A stretch of 64,000 nt of DNA from Laspinema sp963821735 (GCA_963821735.1 CAWGFK010000055.1:1-64000); one strand, 5' to 3'. Positions 26,811 to 36,649 are shown, counted from the stretch's first letter. The notes: generated by a model from the sequence alone, not told the origin. Translations and numbers: made by a program.

Positions 26811-29800
26811 ATGAACAACGGAAAAGTGAGAATATACGAGTTATCACGGGAATTGAATTTGGAAAACAGAGACATTTTGGCAGTTTGCGAACAACTGAAC
26901 ATTCCAGTTAAAAGCCATAGTAGTACCATCTCAGAAGATGAGGCCCAGCGCATCGAAAAATTCGTCATGAATCATCCCGAAAAAGCGAATGGAGCCGCCA
27001 AAACCAAAGAAAAACAAGCGGCCTCAGAACTGGGAAACCCTTCAAACGCTAAGAAAAAACAGGAAATTTTGGAAATCCGAAAACAACCTTACCGCAATAA
27101 TAACAATCAAGTTGGGGGACAAACCTTATTAGAAGATAGTGCCTCCCCCAATGCAATGAGCTCATCCGATGCCAATCAAAATAAGCAGATGATGTTGAAT
27201 CGACCTGTGCGTAGTAACGACAGCGATCCCAGTTTACCCGACTCCCAAAACCTAGAAGAGGAATTCTGTGCTCAGGACGAGGCCAATACCCCGGCGATCG
27301 CCCCTCAGCCCAACCCCGATCGGGTCTCGGAACCCAAAGGGGACCAAAGAGAGGGCAATAATCCAGTCTCTGAGGAAGACTTGCAAGAACTGCAAGCTCC
27401 CCCCGTCCGCCCCGTCCGCTCCTCTGACCGGAAAACTGAGTCCGGTAAATTGGACCGACCTGTACTCAAACCCCCGTCCAAGAAAGACGACAGTCCCTCC
27501 CCAGGGGCCGCGAGCCCAGGGGCCGCGAAAACTCCTAGCCCCAGTAGCCCAGGCGCGCCTCGCGCTGCCAAGCCCGCTGCGCCCTCTCGCCCCGCGCCCT
27601 CTGCACCAACCCCATCGGTCAGTAAGGAAGGCGATTCCCGTCGAGAAAGTCCCCAGGCTGGAATTGCACCTAAGCCTAAACCCGTGACGGAACTCGTCCG
27701 GCCCCGGCGATCCGGGGAAGGGGACAGTGCCATTGCCAAAGCGAAGGAGTTACGCGATCGCGCCTCGTCGGATGAAGACATCTCCAACACTGAGGCAGAA
27801 TCCTTCGTTGAGGACGATAACGAAACTCCCCGTCCTCAACTGAAAACTCCCCCTCGTCCTCCCAAGCGTTTGAAAAAACGCAAGGACGAAGAAGACGAGA
27901 TGCAAGACTTAGATGAAAAATCCGGTAAGGGCGTTGCCAAATCTAAGCGGCGACTCAAGCCTCTGGCGGATGAAGATGATGATGATTATGAAAGCGATTT
28001 AGATACGGATGAATCGTCAGATACCGCTCTGAGCCTGTCGATCGCCCGTCCGCCTAAACCCAAAACTGCCCCGTCTCCCCGGAGTAGTGCCATCATCACC
28101 GCTCGTCAAACCAAAAAACCCAATACCAATCGCGACTCTTCCGGCAGCAGCAGCAGTAGTAAATCTCGGGGCCGTCGTCAGGACAAAACTGACAAAAAAG
28201 AACGTCCAGATCAAATCGTCATCTCTCAACCGATGACCGTGCGAGAACTGGCCAATGCCTTGGCTGTTCCCGAAACCGATATCGTCAGAACCCTCTTCTT
28301 CAAAGGGATTGCCGTAAACATTACTCAAACCCTGGATATTCCCTCGGCCAAAATGGTCGCGGAAGAACTAGAGGTCTCTGTCGAGATCGCTGAATTGGAA
28401 TCGGAAGCCAAAAAGGTCAGCGAGATGATCGACATCAGCGACCTGGAAAGTCTCCAGATTCGTCCTCCTGTGGTGACGATTATGGGCCACGTGGACCACG
28501 GGAAAACCACCCTCCTCGACTCCATCCGGAAAACGAAGGTGGCTCAAGGAGAAGCCGGTGGGATTACCCAACATATCGGGGCCTATCATGTCGATGTGGA
28601 ACATAAAGGCGCGATGCACCAAGTCGTCTTCCTGGATACTCCCGGTCACGAAGCCTTTACGGCAATGCGTGCTCGCGGAACTCGGGTGACGGATATTGCC
28701 GTTCTCGTGGTCGCTGCCGATGATGGGGTCCAACCTCAAACCATTGAGGCAATCAGCCACGCAAAAGCGGCTCAAGTGCCGATCGTGGTCGCTATCAACA
28801 AAATCGATAAGCCGGATTCCGACTTAAACCGCGTTAAGCAGGAACTGATGAATTACGGTCTGGTCCCCGAAGAATTGGGCGGTGACACGATTATGGTTCC
28901 GGTGAGTGCGATTCAAGGGCAGAACTTGGATACCCTGCTAGAGATGATTATCTTGGTGGCAGAAATCGAAGAAATCTCGGCTAACCCCAATCGCGCTGCG
29001 AAAGGGACCGTGATTGAGGCCCATTTGGATAAAGCTCGCGGTCCGGTGGCTACCCTGCTGGTGCAAAATGGTACCCTCCATATTGGGGATATTTTGGTCG
29101 CAGGCTCCACAATGGGTAAAGTCCGGGCAATGGTGGGCGATCGCGGCGATCGCGTGGAAATCGCCACCCCGTCCTTTGCTGTCGAAGTCCTAGGCTTAAA
29201 CGAGGTCCCCTCTGCCGGGGATGAGTTCGATGTCTTCCCGAATGAAAAAGATGCTCGGGCCGTTGCTGACGATCGCGCCGATGTCAATCGCGAAACTCGT
29301 CTCAATCAAGCCCTCAACTCTCGTCGGGTCACCCTCAACAGCCTCAGCGCTCGTGCTCAAGAAGGTCAGCTCAAAGAGCTCAACCTGATTCTGAAAGCCG
29401 ACGTTCAAGGCTCCATCGAAGCCATCATTGGCTCCTTAAAACAACTCCCACAAAATGAAGTCCAAGTCCGCGTCCTCTTGGCCGCGCCTGGAGAAGTCTC
29501 CGAAACAGACGTTGACCTCGCTGCCGCTTCTGATGCGGTAATTGTTGGGTTTAACACCACCTTCGCCAGCGGTGCACGTCAGGCAGCTGACCGCGCTGGG
29601 GTTGATGTTCGCGAATACAACATCATCTATAACCTCCTGGATGATATCCAAGGGGCAATGGAAGGTCTGCTGGATCCTGAATTGATTGAGGAACCCCTCG
29701 GTCAGGCCGAAGTCCGGGTGGTCTTCCAAATCGGTCGCGGTGCTGTCGCTGGCTGTTATGTTCTCTCTGGTAAAATGATCCGCAACTGTAAAGTGCGGGT

Positions 29801-29990
29801 TCATCGCAAGGGAGAGGTCATCTATGAAGGTGTTCTCGACTCTCTCAAACGGGTTAAGGATGATGCCAAGGAAGTCAATAGTGGCTTTGAATGCGGTATC
29901 GGTATTGATAAGTTCAGTACCTGGCTCGAAGGAGATACCATCGAGGCCTATCGGATGGTCACCAAGCGCCGCACTCTTTCCCCAGCTTAA
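26811..29990 (+). CDS. infB: Translation initiation factor IF-2
   Basis: 1,059 aa. The IF2_N domain at residues 3-55 (VRIYELSRELNLENRDILAV) is followed by a very long Pro/Ser/Lys/Glu low-complexity region (about 60-450), which makes it longer than most bacterial IF-2. A second IF2_N region (MTVRELANALAVPETDIVRT, about 470) precedes the GTPase domain with G1 GHVDHGKTTLL near residue 559, G3 DTPGHEAF and G4 NKIDKP, then domains II-IV (ILKADVQGSIEAIIGSLKQL; FECGIGIDKF). It delivers initiator tRNA to the 30S P site and hydrolyses GTP on 50S joining. The low-complexity linker explains the large shadow frames here. Confidence 0.97.
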   Translation: MNNGKVRIYELSRELNLENRDILAVCEQLNIPVKSHSSTISEDEAQRIEKFVMNHPEKANGAAKTKEKQAASELGNPSNAKKKQEILEIRKQPYRNNNNQVGGQTLLEDSASPNAMSSSDANQNKQMMLNRPVRSNDSDPSLPDSQNLEEEFCAQDEANTPAIAPQPNPDRVSEPKGDQREGNNPVSEEDLQELQAPPVRPVRSSDRKTESGKLDRPVLKPPSKKDDSPSPGAASPGAAKTPSPSSPGAPRAAKPAAPSRPAPSAPTPSVSKEGDSRRESPQAGIAPKPKPVTELVRPRRSGEGDSAIAKAKELRDRASSDEDISNTEAESFVEDDNETPRPQLKTPPRPPKRLKKRKDEEDEMQDLDEKSGKGVAKSKRRLKPLADEDDDDYESDLDTDESSDTALSLSIARPPKPKTAPSPRSSAIITARQTKKPNTNRDSSGSSSSSKSRGRRQDKTDKKERPDQIVISQPMTVRELANALAVPETDIVRTLFFKGIAVNITQTLDIPSAKMVAEELEVSVEIAELESEAKKVSEMIDISDLESLQIRPPVVTIMGHVDHGKTTLLDSIRKTKVAQGEAGGITQHIGAYHVDVEHKGAMHQVVFLDTPGHEAFTAMRARGTRVTDIAVLVVAADDGVQPQTIEAISHAKAAQVPIVVAINKIDKPDSDLNRVKQELMNYGLVPEELGGDTIMVPVSAIQGQNLDTLLEMIILVAEIEEISANPNRAAKGTVIEAHLDKARGPVATLLVQNGTLHIGDILVAGSTMGKVRAMVGDRGDRVEIATPSFAVEVLGLNEVPSAGDEFDVFPNEKDARAVADDRADVNRETRLNQALNSRRVTLNSLSARAQEGQLKELNLILKADVQGSIEAIIGSLKQLPQNEVQVRVLLAAPGEVSETDVDLAAASDAVIVGFNTTFASGARQAADRAGVDVREYNIIYNLLDDIQGAMEGLLDPELIEEPLGQAEVRVVFQIGRGAVAGCYVLSGKMIRNCKVRVHRKGEVIYEGVLDSLKRVKDDAKEVNSGFECGIGIDKFSTWLEGDTIEAYRMVTKRRTLSPA

Positions 29991-30164
29991 CGGTGGGCAG
30001 AAAGTGTCACAGCTTAAGGGTGAAGGGTAAAGGAGATTGCAACCGTTAACGATTTAAAGTTAACGGTTGGCCGGTCATTTGTCATTTGTCGCATTTGTCT
30101 TTTGTCATCCTTATACCCTTCATCCTTCACCCCTGATTCTTCATCCCTAATCCTGGATTGTTTC

Positions 30165-30845
30165 ATGGTTTCTTTTCGTTCTGACCCCTATTTTTGGATT
30201 CATCTAGCGGGTGCAGCGGCTGTCCCCCTGTTTCTCGAACTGACTTGGGTCGGTTTGTCCGTGGGTGACCCTCTGTTCTCCGGTGGTTTGGAATTGCTAT
30301 TGGTTGCGGCAGTCGGCCTGTTGCCCCTGTTGTGGATGCAATGGACGCGCCCCTTTTATATATTTAGTTTGTTGTTCGTGGCGATCGCGCCCCAATCCCT
30401 CACCGAAGAACAACGACGGATCCTCAGCTTATTTTTAAGAGCGCGAAACCGTTGGCTGGCCCTATTGGTTCCCGTGGGATTAGTCGCCATTCTCTGGAAT
30501 CTTTATCTGTGGTCCCCCATCGCTGCGGGGATTGCTGCTTATTTACCCCAATCCCATCTTTTAGGACTAGCGATCGCCACCCTTGGCTTTTTCGGCGCTA
30601 ATCTCTTCCTCCAGGTCCCTGTGAGCGTCCTCGCCGTCTTACTCACCCCAGAACCTACCTTTGCCGCCACATCCCCCGTTCCTGTGGACCAACTTCCCCG
30701 GACCTTTACAATCCCCGGTTGGAAAGTCCAGAAAATTTTACCCCTACCTCCCATCCCGGTCGAATTGGCTTCCCCTCAACCCATTTCTGACCCCATCCCG
30801 CCCCCAGTGGACTCTCCGGTTCCCCCTGAAAATTCCGAACCTTAG
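30165..30845 (+). CDS. Low-complexity-tail membrane protein
   Basis: A cyanobacterium-specific membrane protein. ATG at 30,165 is preferred (MVSFRSDPYFWIHLAGAAAV); an upstream in-frame ATG at 30,102 would add 21 Ser/Pro-rich residues from a repeat-like spacer. It has about four or five hydrophobic helices (WIHLAGAAAVPLFLELTWVG; LELLLVAAVGLLPLLW; WLALLVPVGLVAILWNLYLW; LLGLAIATLGFFGANLFLQV) and a Pro-rich tail (PPIPVELASPQPISDPIPPP). This matches the plan of the family annotated as low-complexity tail membrane protein. The function is unknown. It follows infB by 175 bp. Confidence 0.82.
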   Translation: MVSFRSDPYFWIHLAGAAAVPLFLELTWVGLSVGDPLFSGGLELLLVAAVGLLPLLWMQWTRPFYIFSLLFVAIAPQSLTEEQRRILSLFLRARNRWLALLVPVGLVAILWNLYLWSPIAAGIAAYLPQSHLLGLAIATLGFFGANLFLQVPVSVLAVLLTPEPTFAATSPVPVDQLPRTFTIPGWKVQKILPLPPIPVELASPQPISDPIPPPVDSPVPPENSEP

Positions 30846-30916
30846 CCCCAAATAGCACTCCTTCACCCGTCCAAATCTGCATAAATCCTGTCTATAAATC
30901 CCCCCGAATAAAAAAG

Positions 30917-30942
30917 TAGAGACGCGAAATTTCGCGTCTCTA
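30917..30942. terminator. Perfect 26-bp palindrome between convergent genes
   Basis: TAGAGACGCGAAA is followed by its exact reverse complement TTTCGCGTCTCTA, with AAAAA on both outer sides. It lies between convergent genes ending at 30,845 and 31,009, so it probably serves as a bidirectional terminator. It is also a dispersed repeat type. Confidence 0.65.
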
Positions 30943-31008
30943 AAAATTTTGAAAATATTAAAATTAGAGGCAGGTTTCTTCAGCCCCAATCCCTTTTATT
31001 TCTTCCCT

Positions 31009-31572
31009 TTAAAACGGTAATTTTTCCAGAAAACTTAGCTTATTATAAACTCGAATTAAACTCTGGACATCTACTTCTACAGTCTGTGCTGGGTAATTTT
31101 CAATCAATTCCACCACACTAATCTCCCCATCTTCCGCCGCTGAGAGAACCAAAGAAGCACGCAGGGCCTGACCGCTCAACTGACCCGAAGGAGTCTGAAT
31201 CATATCCCCCATTTCATCTAATACCCGCTTACCCAGACGATTATTCAGCGCTCGATCCAAAAATCTTGGACTCACGGAAATAGAGCGGTTTAAATGATTC
31301 CGAACCTCATCCGGATTTTGATTCGATAACCCCATATACGATCGCAACGAGAAAGACAGATCTCCCGTCTCAGCAAACCTAGATAAGTCCGCCACAGAGA
31401 CAGGCGCTCGCATGGGTCCATACTTAAGAATAACTTCTTCAGCCGCAGTAGCACTGTTTGGGGAAAGCATTCCTTCCCCAACTCCCAACAGAGCAATCCC
31501 CAGAGTTCCAGCCTGGATAATCCGACGCAAAACCAACAACAGAGATAGGCGCATTTTTACCAATTTAATCAA
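31009..31572 (-). CDS. Exported DUF1400 protein
   Basis: 187 aa. A hydrophobic signal region (LLLVLRRIIQAGTLGIALLG) ends near NSATAAEE, a plausible cleavage site. The mature part EEVILKYGPMRAPVSVADLS with LSRFAETGDLSFSLRSYM matches DUF1400, the N-terminal module of many cyanobacterial alpha/beta hydrolases. Here it stands alone: there is no hydrolase domain downstream and no catalytic triad. The start may be ATG at 31,554 (MRLSLLLVL) rather than 31,572. Confidence 0.82.
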   Translation of the reverse strand: MIKLVKMRLSLLLVLRRIIQAGTLGIALLGVGEGMLSPNSATAAEEVILKYGPMRAPVSVADLSRFAETGDLSFSLRSYMGLSNQNPDEVRNHLNRSISVSPRFLDRALNNRLGKRVLDEMGDMIQTPSGQLSGQALRASLVLSAAEDGEISVVELIENYPAQTVEVDVQSLIRVYNKLSFLEKLPF

Positions 31573-31945
31573 TGAGTTTACGAGCTAAAGACGAGAAATT
31601 CACAAAATAGGTTTCTGGCTTTTTCAAGGAAATCACCCTAACGTTTTCATCCCCTAAAAATACTCTAAATTTTTCCAAAATCCCCCTAAAAAATTTCCGG
31701 AAAATAAGAAGAATGAACGAGTGGATTGGATCAGAATTAAGTCTCATAGAGATTATCCCGACAGGATGGGATAACCGGGATAAGAAACCGGGTTTTTGGC
31801 CCTTGTTTTTGTGGCAAAGCCCGCCTAAATCTTGTCAAAAAAGGGGGGTTTGTCTTCCCTCTACTGTACCGACCTCCTCGGGATTTAATTTTATCCCAAC
31901 TGCGTTAATGTCAGCGCCTGTGGGGTTACCCTAAGTCTAACAAGT
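31573..31945. other. Divergent spacer with AAACCGGGTTT-type repeat
   Basis: A 373-bp spacer between divergent DUF1400 and beta-helix/SLH genes. It contains AAGAAACCGGGTTTTTGGCC, a member of a small palindromic word family also seen near 24,532, 36,720 and 36,772. Promoters for both flanking genes are expected here but no convincing boxes were chosen. Confidence 0.5.
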
Positions 31946-33637
31946 TTGATGTTTTACCAGAGTAGGACCCATCAGCAGATGAGCAAGCAACTTTCTTTTT
32001 TGAGGTTACAACGGGCGAGTTTGGGTCAGGGTTCCCTGACCCGTAGATTTAGCCTTCCCCTGGTAACCGCCCTGGTGTTGGGTGCGGGAGTAGGGGCGGT
32101 TCCCGGATCCTGGGCCAATTCGGTCCCCCGGATGCCCCTATCCTCGGGAGTGCAGACAGCCCAAATTCCGGCCAACGCTAGAGTGATCTATGTTAATCCC
32201 GTCTTAGGAAGCGATCGCCCGGATGCAGGAACGAGCGAAGGGTCCCCCTATCAGAGTATTACTTACGCCCTCTCCCAAGCTACCCCTGGCACTGTGATTC
32301 AGTTGGCCCCTGGAAGTTACACCAAGGATACCGAAACTTTCCCTTTGACCCTCCCCCCGGGGGTTATTCTGCGCGGGGATGAAGACAAGAAAGGGCAGAA
32401 TGTGCGGATTATTGGCGGTGGCAGCTTTAGCAGTCCCACCTTTGCGGTTCAAAATGTAGCCATTGTCCCTGCCACCGATAGCACGATCGCCGGAGTAGCG
32501 GTAACCAACCCGAACACGCGAGGAACCGGCATCTGGATCGAATCGGGAGCCGCAACGGTTCGCAATAGTACCTTTACCAGTAATCTACGCGAGGGCATTT
32601 TCGTCACGGGGACTTCCACACCCGTGATTGAAAATAGCGTTTTTACGGAAAACGATGGGAATGGGATTTCGATTGCGCGATCGGCGCAAGGGGAAGTTCG
32701 GGGAAATATCTTTCAGAACACGGGTTTCGGCTTGGCGATCGGGGATTCATCAGCCCCGATGATTGTGGATAACCGGATTTTGCAAAATATTGATGGGGTG
32801 GTGGTGTCCAATTCGGCGAAACCCATCTTTCGCAATAACGTGATTGAGAATAATGAACGGGATGGGATTGTGGTGATCGGGGATGCCTTGCCGGATTTAG
32901 GGACTGCCGAATCCGAGGGCAAAAATTACATCCGCAGTAACACCCGCTATGACCTTTATAATGCCACCCGCAACAATACGATTCTGGCGGTGGGGAATGA
33001 TATTGATGCCAGTCGCATCTCTGGGGCGGTAGAATTTGTAGCGACAACGGTAGCCGCAGGATTTCGAGATATTGGGGGTCACTGGGCGCAACCTTATATT
33101 GAAGCGTTGGCGGAAAAAGGGGTGATTGCGGGATTTAATGATGGGACATTTCGTCCGAATGAGCGGGTGACTCGTGCTCAGTTTGCAGCGATCGTGAATA
33201 AGGCTTTTACCCCGCAATCAAATCAGGCTTGTTCGGCGTTTTCCGATGTTCGGAGTAATTTCTGGGGCTTTGAGGCGATTCAAACCGCTTGTCGGGGTGG
33301 GTTTTTAACGGGATATCCGGGAAATCAGTTCCGCCCGGAACAGCAGATTCCTCGGGTTCAGGTGCTGGTGGCCCTCGCCAGTGGGTTAGGATTGCGTTCT
33401 GAGAATATGGGGGTGTTATCGGTGTATTCGGATATGAGTGGGATTCCGGATTGGGCGCAGACAGCGATCGCCGGGGCGACGGAACAAGGGTTGGTGGTGA
33501 ATTATCCGATTCGCGATCGCCTCAATCCGAGTCAAGAGGCTACCCGCGCTGAGGTAGCGGCTTTTGTTTACCAAGCTTTAGTGAGTGCGGGTCAAGCCGA
33601 AGCGATCGCCTCTCCTTATTTGGTGATGGCTCCTTAA
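31946..33637 (+). CDS. DUF1565 beta-helix protein with C-terminal SLH domains
   Basis: A 563-aa exported protein. The signal peptide is SLPLVTALVLGAGVGAVPGS; ATG at 31,979 (MSKQLSFLRLQ) is an alternative start. The mature part begins with a DUF1565 region (VIYVNPVLGSDRPDAGTSEG, YQSITYALSQATPGTVIQLA) and right-handed parallel beta-helix rungs (NSTFTSNLREGIFV, NSVFTENDGNGISI, NRILQNIDGVVV, NNVIENNERDGIVV). Then come three SLH repeats (FRDIGGHWAQPYIEALAEKG; FSDVRSNFWGFEAIQTA; YSDMSGIPDWAQTAI). SLH domains usually bind cell-wall polymers, so this is likely a cell-surface or periplasmic carbohydrate-binding protein. Confidence 0.9.
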   Translation: MMFYQSRTHQQMSKQLSFLRLQRASLGQGSLTRRFSLPLVTALVLGAGVGAVPGSWANSVPRMPLSSGVQTAQIPANARVIYVNPVLGSDRPDAGTSEGSPYQSITYALSQATPGTVIQLAPGSYTKDTETFPLTLPPGVILRGDEDKKGQNVRIIGGGSFSSPTFAVQNVAIVPATDSTIAGVAVTNPNTRGTGIWIESGAATVRNSTFTSNLREGIFVTGTSTPVIENSVFTENDGNGISIARSAQGEVRGNIFQNTGFGLAIGDSSAPMIVDNRILQNIDGVVVSNSAKPIFRNNVIENNERDGIVVIGDALPDLGTAESEGKNYIRSNTRYDLYNATRNNTILAVGNDIDASRISGAVEFVATTVAAGFRDIGGHWAQPYIEALAEKGVIAGFNDGTFRPNERVTRAQFAAIVNKAFTPQSNQACSAFSDVRSNFWGFEAIQTACRGGFLTGYPGNQFRPEQQIPRVQVLVALASGLGLRSENMGVLSVYSDMSGIPDWAQTAIAGATEQGLVVNYPIRDRLNPSQEATRAEVAAFVYQALVSAGQAEAIASPYLVMAP

Positions 33638-34106
33638 ATTGGGGCCAAGCGCTTTCAAGGGGAAAGGGCCGGTTTCTGCGATCGCAGCAACCGGCCCTTT
33701 CCTTATCTTGGAGGTTTTATGTTTAGGGTCTTTATATTGGCTGACCCCATTTGAACTTTATTGATTTGATTATGAACGGAATTTTTCCAAATCTGGAATT
33801 TCGTAATCTTTTCTTTAGATTTATACTCACCGGGCCAATCCGAATTTTTAAAAAAGATTTAATTATAAGCGCCATTGCCCTCTCGCGATAGTCCTTTTGA
33901 GATTGTTTTCCCTCACCGGCAAGTGTTGAACAAATTAGATATTCTTATCGAGGGATCAGAAACATTAGAGCAAAACCCCCCTGGGGAGCATTAATAGCGA
34001 CAAGCCAGAAAAAGACTTGATCCGCACAAATGGTCCCCAGCCCGGTCGAGTAAAAGCGCGATCGTCCTCCTGTCAGGAGCAGAACAATCGAGCATTCTCG
34101 GCGGAT
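33638..34106. other. Gene-free 469-bp spacer after the SLH gene
   Basis: Apart from the hairpin at 33,661-33,702 the spacer is AT-rich, has no long frame and no recognisable RNA or repeat. The two flanking genes converge. Confidence 0.5.
33661..33702 (+). terminator. Large hairpin after the SLH gene
   Basis: GGAAAGGGCCGGTT pairs with AACCGGCCCTTTCC around an internal TCTGCGATCGCAGC that can itself extend the stem. The T run after it is weak (CTTATCTTGG). It starts 24 bp after the stop codon. Confidence 0.65.
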
Positions 34107-34436
34107 TCAGTCGGCCTTTTCTAACCGAAAGAGCCACACCATTAGGGCGACAACCCCGAGTTGCAGAGCAAAATTAGGCAGTGCCGCGCCCACTTCACGA
34201 CCGGCTAATAGTTGCGCCAAAAACACAAAAGCACCAATGCCACCGGAGGCTCCACAGACCACATAAACAAATTTACGCAGTCCTTTATAGGGCGCAGCCG
34301 CCTCAGCCCTTAACCGAGCATATTTTTCAGGCGGGAGGGATTGTTTCCCCCGGGGTTTAGGGTTGCCAGAACGAGGGCGGGTGGGTTCAGAACTGCGGGA
34401 GGACCCAGTAGGGGAATCGGGAGTTTGATCGGCCAT
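34107..34436 (-). CDS. DUF3493 (LPA1-like) membrane protein
   Basis: 109 aa. A disordered Ser/Pro/Arg N-terminus (about 1-35) is followed by LPPEKYARLRAEAAAPYKGL, the conserved amphipathic motif of DUF3493, and two transmembrane helices (FVYVVCGASGGIGAFVFLAQ; LPNFALQLGVVALMVWLFRL). Family members include plant Low PSII Accumulation 1, which aids photosystem II assembly in thylakoids; a similar role is inferred. The gene is divergent from the M50 protease across a repeat-filled 650-bp gap. Confidence 0.85.
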   Translation of the reverse strand: MADQTPDSPTGSSRSSEPTRPRSGNPKPRGKQSLPPEKYARLRAEAAAPYKGLRKFVYVVCGASGGIGAFVFLAQLLAGREVGAALPNFALQLGVVALMVWLFRLEKAD

Positions 34437-34524
34437 AAGACTCAGAAAAACAGAGGGTTGAGGTTCGCCTTTCCATTATCCAGAACAATGGGAAACTCGG
34501 CATCCCAGGGGGCAAGAGTCTATA

Positions 34525-34930
34525 GAAACCCGCACCCTGAAGGGTGGGGCTATCCGGACGAAGCCCGCCTGCGCGGGCTGGAACCCGCACCCTGAAGGGT
34601 GGGGCTATCCGGACGAAGCCCGCCTGCGCGGGCTGGAACCTGCACCCTTGAGGGTGCGAGTTTTTAGACTTGGAATGAAAAAGCTGTTGTACTCTTCAGC
34701 CTGCGGAGGCAGGCTTCGTGCGTGTAGCCCCACCCTTGAGGGTGCGGGTTTTTTTTGGAATGAAAAAGCTGTTGTACTCTTCAGCCTGCGGAGGCAGGCT
34801 TCGTGCGTGTAGCCCCACCCTTGAGGGTGCGGGTTTTTAGACTTGGAATGAAAAAGCTGTTGTACTCTTCAGCCTGCGGAGGCAGGCTTCGTCCGTATAG
34901 CCCCACCCTTGAGGGTGCGGGTTTTTTAGA
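34525..34930. repeat. Tandem palindromic cassettes in both orientations
   Basis: Two direct copies of a 54-bp unit (GCACCCTGAAGGGTGGGGCT, then a GGACGAAGCCCGCCTGCGCG segment) at 34,528-34,635 are followed by three copies of a longer unit in the opposite orientation (to about 34,923). That longer unit is GGAATGAAAAAGCTGTTGTA, then a TCAGCCTGCGGAGGCAGGCT hairpin, then CCCCACCCTTGAGGGTGCGG plus a T run. Single diverged copies are at 38,668-38,722 and 55,780-55,832. The GCACCCTTGAGGGTGC hairpins followed by T runs look like terminators facing the M50 gene. Confidence 0.85.
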
Positions 34931-35086
34931 CTCTGATCCCCTAAAACTCTTTTCCCGGGAGAATTTGTGCCTGGGGTTATCGGGGAGGGTAGATGACTCG
35001 GTAAGATGGAATCGATCCCCCGGCGTTTTTCACAGCGTACCTCTGCGACAGATAGCGGTTGAAACCGCCTAATTTGTCGGAGTGGG

Positions 35087-36649
35087 ATGATCATGAGCGA
35101 TCGCTCGGGCGGTGTTCTGACCAGCATTTATATTGAGGACATGGATATCGCAACAGAGAATGCTGCAACAATTGCTATCGTGTTTGTCGCCCTAGGAATC
35201 TTGGGGTGGGGATATTATCGCGCTAGGGATTTCGGAAAACTCGGCATCTTAGCCTGGTTACAGTCTGCGGTACTGATGTTCCCTTGGCTGTTGTTCTTTG
35301 GCTTATTCTCCGCCGGAATCTACTTGAACTTAGTGGGGATTCTGCTGCTGGTTCTCGCCTCTGCGGGTTTGTACATCTATCTGGGCAAACAACTCCGGGC
35401 GGCGGGTCAGGATGAGGTCCTGCGAGAACGGGCTGCAAAACGCTTGCAGTCCGATCAGACTCCTGTGGGGGCCAACCCAGAAAACCCGACGAGTTCCGGT
35501 GTTGAAGATCAACTCAAGACGATCGCCCCGGAGTTTGTCAGAATTCCCGAAGAAGACCTCAAAAAGATCCAGGGGATTTTTGGCATTGATACCTTCTTTG
35601 CCACAGAAACGATTTCCTATCAAGAAGGGGCAATTTTTAAAGGGAATCTGCGCGGGGATCCGGATGAGGCTTACGATCGCCTCGCCCAGTCCCTCCAAGA
35701 ACGCATGGGCGATCGCTATCGGCTGTTTTTAGTCCCCAATCCTGACGAAAAACCCGTGGCGATCGTCTTACCCAGTACCTCCGACCCCAAACCCTCCACC
35801 CGAGGACAAACAATCCTAGCCGTGGTCTTATTGGTCGCTACCATTGTCACCAGCTTAGAAACCGCTGGATTATTCCTCGGATTCGACTTCTTTACCAATC
35901 CCCAACGCCTTGGGGAAGTGCTCCCCCTAACTTTGGGAATCTGGGCAGTTTTGCTCTCTCATGAAATTGCCCACCGGGTGATCGCCCAGAAAAATAACGT
36001 CCGCTTAAGCTGGCCCTTTTTCATCCCCACTTGGCAAATCGGTTCCTTTGGGGCAATCAATCGCTTTGAAACCCTCTTGCCGAACCGAACAGTCTTGTTT
36101 GATGTGGCCTTTGCCGGACCTGCTGCCGGGGGATTAGTCTCTCTGGCGATGTTAATCGGGGGTTTACTCCTGTCCCATGAAGGCAGCTTGTTCCAAATTC
36201 CGGCAGAGTTTTTCCAAGGGTCTGTGTTAGTCGGTACTTTAGCAAAAGTTGTGCTGGGTTCGGCCTTGAATCAACCCTTGGTTGCCGTCCATCCGATGAT
36301 GGTGATGGGTTGGCTAGGATTAGTGATTACCGCCCTTAACCTCCTGCCTGCGGGTCAACTCGATGGGGGCCGGATTGTCCAGGCGGTCTATGGACGGACC
36401 ATTGCCGGACGGGCGACGATCGCCACGGCAGTTGTCCTGGCGATCGCTGCCTTCTTCAATCCTTTGGCCTTATATTGGGCGATCGTGATTCTCTTCCTCC
36501 AACGGGGTTTAGAACGCCCCAGTTTGAACGAAATTAAAGAACCCGATGATGCCCGGGCAGCCTTGGCTTTGTTAGCCTTATTTTTGACGATCGCCACCTT
36601 ACTCCCCTTGAGTACCTCCTTGGCCGGTCGTTTAGGAATTGGCGGATAA
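35087..36649 (+). CDS. M50 family site-2 intramembrane metalloprotease (EGY-like)
   Basis: 520 aa as the longest frame; ATG at 35,141 (MDIATENAATIAIVFVALGI) is the likelier start. There are N-terminal membrane helices, a soluble domain (about 100-240, PEEDLKKIQGIFGIDTFFAT), then the catalytic membrane part with zinc motif LSHEIAHRVIAQ (HExxH) and the distal NLLPAGQLDGGR motif carrying the third metal-ligand Asp. This is the plan of cyanobacterial and chloroplast EGY1-type proteases, which cut membrane-bound regulators or aid thylakoid development. Its substrate cannot be read from the sequence. The gene follows a block of inverted cassettes with terminator-like hairpins. Confidence 0.92.
   Translation: MIMSDRSGGVLTSIYIEDMDIATENAATIAIVFVALGILGWGYYRARDFGKLGILAWLQSAVLMFPWLLFFGLFSAGIYLNLVGILLLVLASAGLYIYLGKQLRAAGQDEVLRERAAKRLQSDQTPVGANPENPTSSGVEDQLKTIAPEFVRIPEEDLKKIQGIFGIDTFFATETISYQEGAIFKGNLRGDPDEAYDRLAQSLQERMGDRYRLFLVPNPDEKPVAIVLPSTSDPKPSTRGQTILAVVLLVATIVTSLETAGLFLGFDFFTNPQRLGEVLPLTLGIWAVLLSHEIAHRVIAQKNNVRLSWPFFIPTWQIGSFGAINRFETLLPNRTVLFDVAFAGPAAGGLVSLAMLIGGLLLSHEGSLFQIPAEFFQGSVLVGTLAKVVLGSALNQPLVAVHPMMVMGWLGLVITALNLLPAGQLDGGRIVQAVYGRTIAGRATIATAVVLAIAAFFNPLALYWAIVILFLQRGLERPSLNEIKEPDDARAALALLALFLTIATLLPLSTSLAGRLGIGG

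Noticed and set aside
27268..27790. Overlapping frames in the low-complexity part of infB
   Set aside because: They arise from the Pro/Ser/Arg-rich codon pattern of IF-2 and have no independent signal.
34803..35127. Frames over the palindromic cassettes at 34.8-35.1 kb
   Set aside because: They translate repeats; the same peptide fragments recur at every cassette copy.
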